Of a DNA stretch of 64,000 bases, positions 60,466 to 64,000 are shown in pieces. Each line of letters starts with the position of its first letter. Within the stretch, counting starts at the first letter, position 1. The position numbers were made by a program, and so were the translations under genes. Source of the DNA: Aphrophora alni (Eukaryota > Arthropoda > Insecta > Hemiptera > Aphrophoridae); the NCBI GenBank assembly GCA_963513935.1, contig OY740774.1, positions 29,097,949-29,161,948 on the forward strand, read 5' to 3'. Below the pieces are notes generated by a model, which was not told the DNA's origin, searched no databases, and saw only the letters and a program-made list of their open reading frames with translations.

Positions 60466-61473
60466 AAATACTAAACAAAAAGAAAAATATCCATTGAAAA
60501 AACGAATTATGGAATTTTTGTATGACACAATGTTTGCTATTGACGATTTTAAAAGTTTCAATATACTTCTTTTTCAAGTGAAAAACGAAGAAGCTTCGCT
60601 TCGCTCCAGTTTATGTAATTTTAAGACGACAATTTGAATGTAAAATCATTATGGTTGGGGGCAACTATGTTGAACGTTACCAGACTACTTTTATCAAAAC
60701 ATTCAGCTAATTTAGAAACTGTAGCACTGTGAAGAAGTGTGGCAGCGTGAGACTAGGAAGCTTTGTGACATCTGCTGCTAAGAACGGCAGCGACAGGAAC
60801 TTTACACTTAAACACAATCGGCTTGATTGAGTTCGTACATTATTTAAACTTAAGTCTAATATACTTCTTTAAATCATTCGCAGAGTAGAGGAAAGTCTTT
60901 ATACTTCCAACTTTACTTGCAAGCACATCTAAAGAGTAGATCTCTTCTTTGTTTCTAACAAATATAAAAACAAAATGTTGAGTATTGTCAATAAATCTTT
61001 CTCAGACACAAACATTCTTAAGAATGTAAATTCTTAAATGTATAAATGGCTGTAAAAAATATAATGGGCAGGGTAAGTACTACGATGAAGACTAGTTTAC
61101 TAATCTATTAAGTTTCCCAAGAAACTACAGTTATGTATCACCTAAAGGTATCGACATTGTTATTGCAACGTATTTAATTATTAAAACTTATTATGTTACA
61201 ATGTGTCTACAATTTCTTATTCTTAGATGATCTAATACGATATAAATAATATAAAACAATCAAGTTAAATCTATATAAATTGAGGTTATGTCCAGTATTA
61301 TAAATAAGGTCGAAAGACGATTTTATTCGCTTTGAAGTGACCACAAAGTCAGGCGTCCGTAAAACGCATTACATACAATAATGAAATGTATCTACAAAGA
61401 AAATAAAAATTGAGATTGACATGTCAGATGTTTTATAATTAAAATACATTTTTCACAATTAATAGCTTTTTAA

Positions 61474-61575
61474 GACATGTCGCCATCTTCAATGATGCGT
61501 GATCTATTATAATCAAGTTTTAACTAGTAGCTCATGCATCATTGAAGATGAGACATTGTCGTTGAAACGAGTTTG
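61474..61575 (+). repeat. Inverted repeat with hammerhead-like tail
   Basis: The left arm (GACATGTCGCCATCTTCAAT then GATGCGTG, 61474-61501) faces the reverse complement of 61533-61560 (CATGCATCATTGAAGATG then AGACATTGTC), around a 31-nt loop. The right arm continues TTGAAGA..GAC ATT GTC..GAAACGAG, resembling a degenerate hammerhead core. Confidence 0.6.
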
Positions 61576-61894
61576 ACTTCATGAACTTAATGAGAAATTG
61601 TGTTCAAGTTTTATTTTAATCAATAGTAAATTAAAAACTTCAGTGTATGGATATGTCGTGTTTGCTTTTTATTGAAATACGAATGTAGCAGTAACTAATG
61701 AATTATTGTGAGTAAATATAATATTATCGTTTAAATTTAATATTTACATATGGAAATACTATCCATGAAATAAATAATAAAATTTTCAACTTTGTTTTGT
61801 AAATTATTTTTTACCCATTTTTTTTTGACTTACCTAGTAAACAAAATATCGCTAAAAATTTCGACTACAGTTTTTGACTGATATTCACGTTTCG

Positions 61895-61995
61895 TGCACT
61901 CAGGAAAGTGAAAAAGTGATTTTCAACATGTTGTACGTTCATCGTAGTTGTAGTCGTCGTCTGTACGTAAGCACGATAGCAGCCAAGAAATAAGG
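61895..61995 (+). repeat. Dispersed repeat R3, copy 2
   Basis: CTCAGGAAAGTGAAAAAGT, CATCGTAGTTGTAGTCGTCG and TACGTAAGCACGATAGC match copy 1 at 39.09 kb. Confidence 0.5.
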
Positions 61996-61999
61996 ATAA

Positions 62000-64000
62000 G
62001 ATAATGGAATTTGGTGTAGAGGACTATAGTGTCCTCCCTAGAGTCATGACTCCTTACCGAAATTAAAAAAAAAATCTATTTTAAAATGAGGGCCATCAAT
62101 AATTAAAAACAATAGTGTATACTTCAATCCTCCATGTAATGGTATTAACAATTGTGGTATTCGCAAAACTTACAGGTACCATACCCTACATTCCCCGAGA
62201 TTATCAGGCGTTTGATAATCCCTCTTCAACCTTATCCAATTTGGAGGGATACTCCAAACCACAGAGCAAGAAGATTTCTAGTCAGTGCGTGTTCGTCCTT
62301 GAGACCAGTAGTAACTTTAATTATTTTATTGAAGGACCAAATTCTTGAAATGGCTGGCTAGGTCTAAGGTGTTGGGGGAGGACGACCCCTAGGGAAGTTT
62401 GAGTCGACGCACACCGGTAAAATTATAAACATTTTCGCGGTAAATTGATGTAAGGTGGTCGCATAGGCCTAAAACTTGTTAGGCCTTGTCCAATGTGCAA
62501 TACCCAATTAGTTTAATTATAGAAGCCATGTAAGTCCTAAATTATATTAATTAATAATTAGTTTAGTTATTAGATATAAATACATCGTCAATAGTGGCTG
62601 GCCAAGTGAGAAAGAACGGGACCGGGTTATTTGCTTGAGCGTGTCCTGGCAGGGGATCCAAAATCATTGAATGAGGATTTACGTGAGATTTACGTAAGGA
62701 TTTACGTAGGCTAATAGATTAGGCCTAATTGTCCCTAATAAGCAGACATAGAACGCTTCATAAGGTAGCAGATACCACTAGCGACGTTTAGGCGCTGCAC
62801 AATTTACGATGACAGGTAGCGAAGTTATTGTATACAAATTAATATCGAGCTCTGATCCCCCCTTGCCAGAAAATGTAAAATTCGTATAGTATACTTACAT
62901 GAGAGTAGCTACTAAGTCTCCTTTACATGTGCAGATTCGTGGTTAGCAGGAACGAGTCTCTGACGCGAGTGAAGCGAAGGGAGACTTTTTATTAAATGCT
63001 TATTTACGAAGCTTGTTGTGCCTAGCAGACATCAAGAAAGTAGTGATACACTAGGTTCACAAAACATTATACTATAAATACTGGATAAGTCCACTTGATC
63101 TACCAATACAATTTAAAATTTCCTCCATGGCTCAAGAAACCCATGTTTTGGAACAACAATTATTAAATGATCTGATTGTATTACACTGTATGATAGGGCT
63201 GGGTAGTTACCAAAAAGTTGTAGAACCAACTTGTTATTTTATATGTTGAAGATAAATCATGTAAACGTTTCTAAGAAAAAAATTTCCGTTAAAAAGACGT
63301 TTTCAATCATTTTACCGGAATTGCCGTCTTTCTTTGTAAACTCGTATCCTTAATTCCTTTACAAATAAAAACCTATCCTTAATAAAATCACTTTGTATAC
63401 TATCAGATGAGAAACCTTTATGGTATTTTCAATTCCGATGTAAACTAATATGATAATCACTTAATTACCGTTAATTTAGGTTTATTCACTGTCTTTATTA
63501 TGTTTTAATCATATTTAGAACCTAATAACTTAAATTTATTTACATATAAGTAAAAGTATTATGAGATAAATAGCATTTTCTTCCCCTCTGCTATATATTA
63601 AAAATAAAATTTTAATATCTCTGCACTTTCAAAATGTAGATATTGAAAGTAAAATAGGAGACTTCCTCTGAAATAATTAATAACAGTCATTCGAGTTGTT
63701 ATAGATTAAAAAATAAATTTAATAGCAGACAACTTTCCAATTAGTTATTAAGTGGACTGCTGAATACCGGAACCAATAATAAACTCTTGCATGTTCTTAT
63801 AAATTACACCAACGGATTAGTTTGTTTATCTTTATCTATTTTATCCTTCAATATACAATAAAATTAAATTATAAATTAGAATTAATAAGGTTTAATATTG
63901 TGTAAAATGGTTTTCAACATACATATCATCAAGCATATATTTTTTAACGGTTAGGTAAAAAATTATAAGATTTTTGGTAAACTAGAAACTAGTATAAAAA
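62000..64000. other. Unassigned DNA
   Basis: 62170-62420 is less AT-rich and has two overlapping frames of about 70 codons (FDNPSSTLSNLEGYSKP; WRDTPNHRARRFL) that I cannot assign. Three imperfect copies of GATTTACGT lie at 62670-62710. From 63.2 kb to the end the DNA is plain AT-rich. Confidence 0.4.

Noticed and set aside
61830..61910. Possible minus-strand exon ending at a good donor (CTAG|GTAAGT)
   Set aside because: It lies beside dispersed repeat R3, has a weak acceptor, and the peptide shows no resemblance to a host protein.

Overview
This is an AT-rich stretch of animal nuclear DNA, almost certainly from an arthropod and probably an insect. The evidence is spliced genes with GT..AG introns, interspersed TTAGG-type pentamers, a eukaryotic tRNA-His, and many decayed DNA transposons and non-LTR retrotransposons. 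A hemipteran-like genome would fit, but that is only an impression. Most open reading frames in the window are chance or transposon-derived.

0.97-10.84 kb (+): six exons form the 3' end of a giant Fat-like cadherin (kugelei/FAT1-3 type). They encode the end of the last EGF-like module, a cysteine/proline-rich juxtamembrane stretch, one membrane helix and a roughly 220-residue cytoplasmic tail with the conserved YHWD..DW motif. All exon phases join into 306 residues plus a stop. The introns hold transposon relics: a palindromic repeat at 1.53 kb, a mariner-like element at 3.08 kb, and a LINE, a second mariner and a piggyBac relic between 5.8 and 9.6 kb.

10.85-20 kb: 3' UTR and AT-rich flank, a repeat island with a Jockey-like LINE relic (14.4-16.0 kb), two (TA)n tracts bracketing a possible LTR, and SINE-like fragments. 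20.14-24.04 kb: a satellite of about 37 monomers of about 105 bp with higher-order structure and an internal duplication. 24.2-25.4 kb: a mariner relic whose transposase carries a tandem duplication of its third catalytic region.

26-31 kb: hammerhead-ribozyme-like motifs (26.39 and 27.14 kb), a hAT MITE with a perfect 8-bp target duplication, a LINE scrap and a G-rich degenerate tandem array (29.7-30.8 kb). 31-48 kb: mostly featureless AT-rich DNA with foldback elements and a possible Helitron-like piece.

48.5-52.8 kb (-): two well-formed, phase-compatible exons look like the 3' end of a second, unidentified host gene running leftwards. 49-64 kb: foldback and hammerhead-like repeats, several SINE-like copies, a complete tRNA-His gene (57.0 kb) and an 18-bp minisatellite that reads as a Thr/Pro-rich peptide (58.1-58.6 kb).

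The most unusual signal is a set of hammerhead-like, inverted-repeat-associated elements (1.5, 26.4, 27.1, 33.3, 49.7, 50.6 and 61.5 kb). They resemble the ribozyme-bearing ends of Penelope-like or retrozyme-type retroelements.
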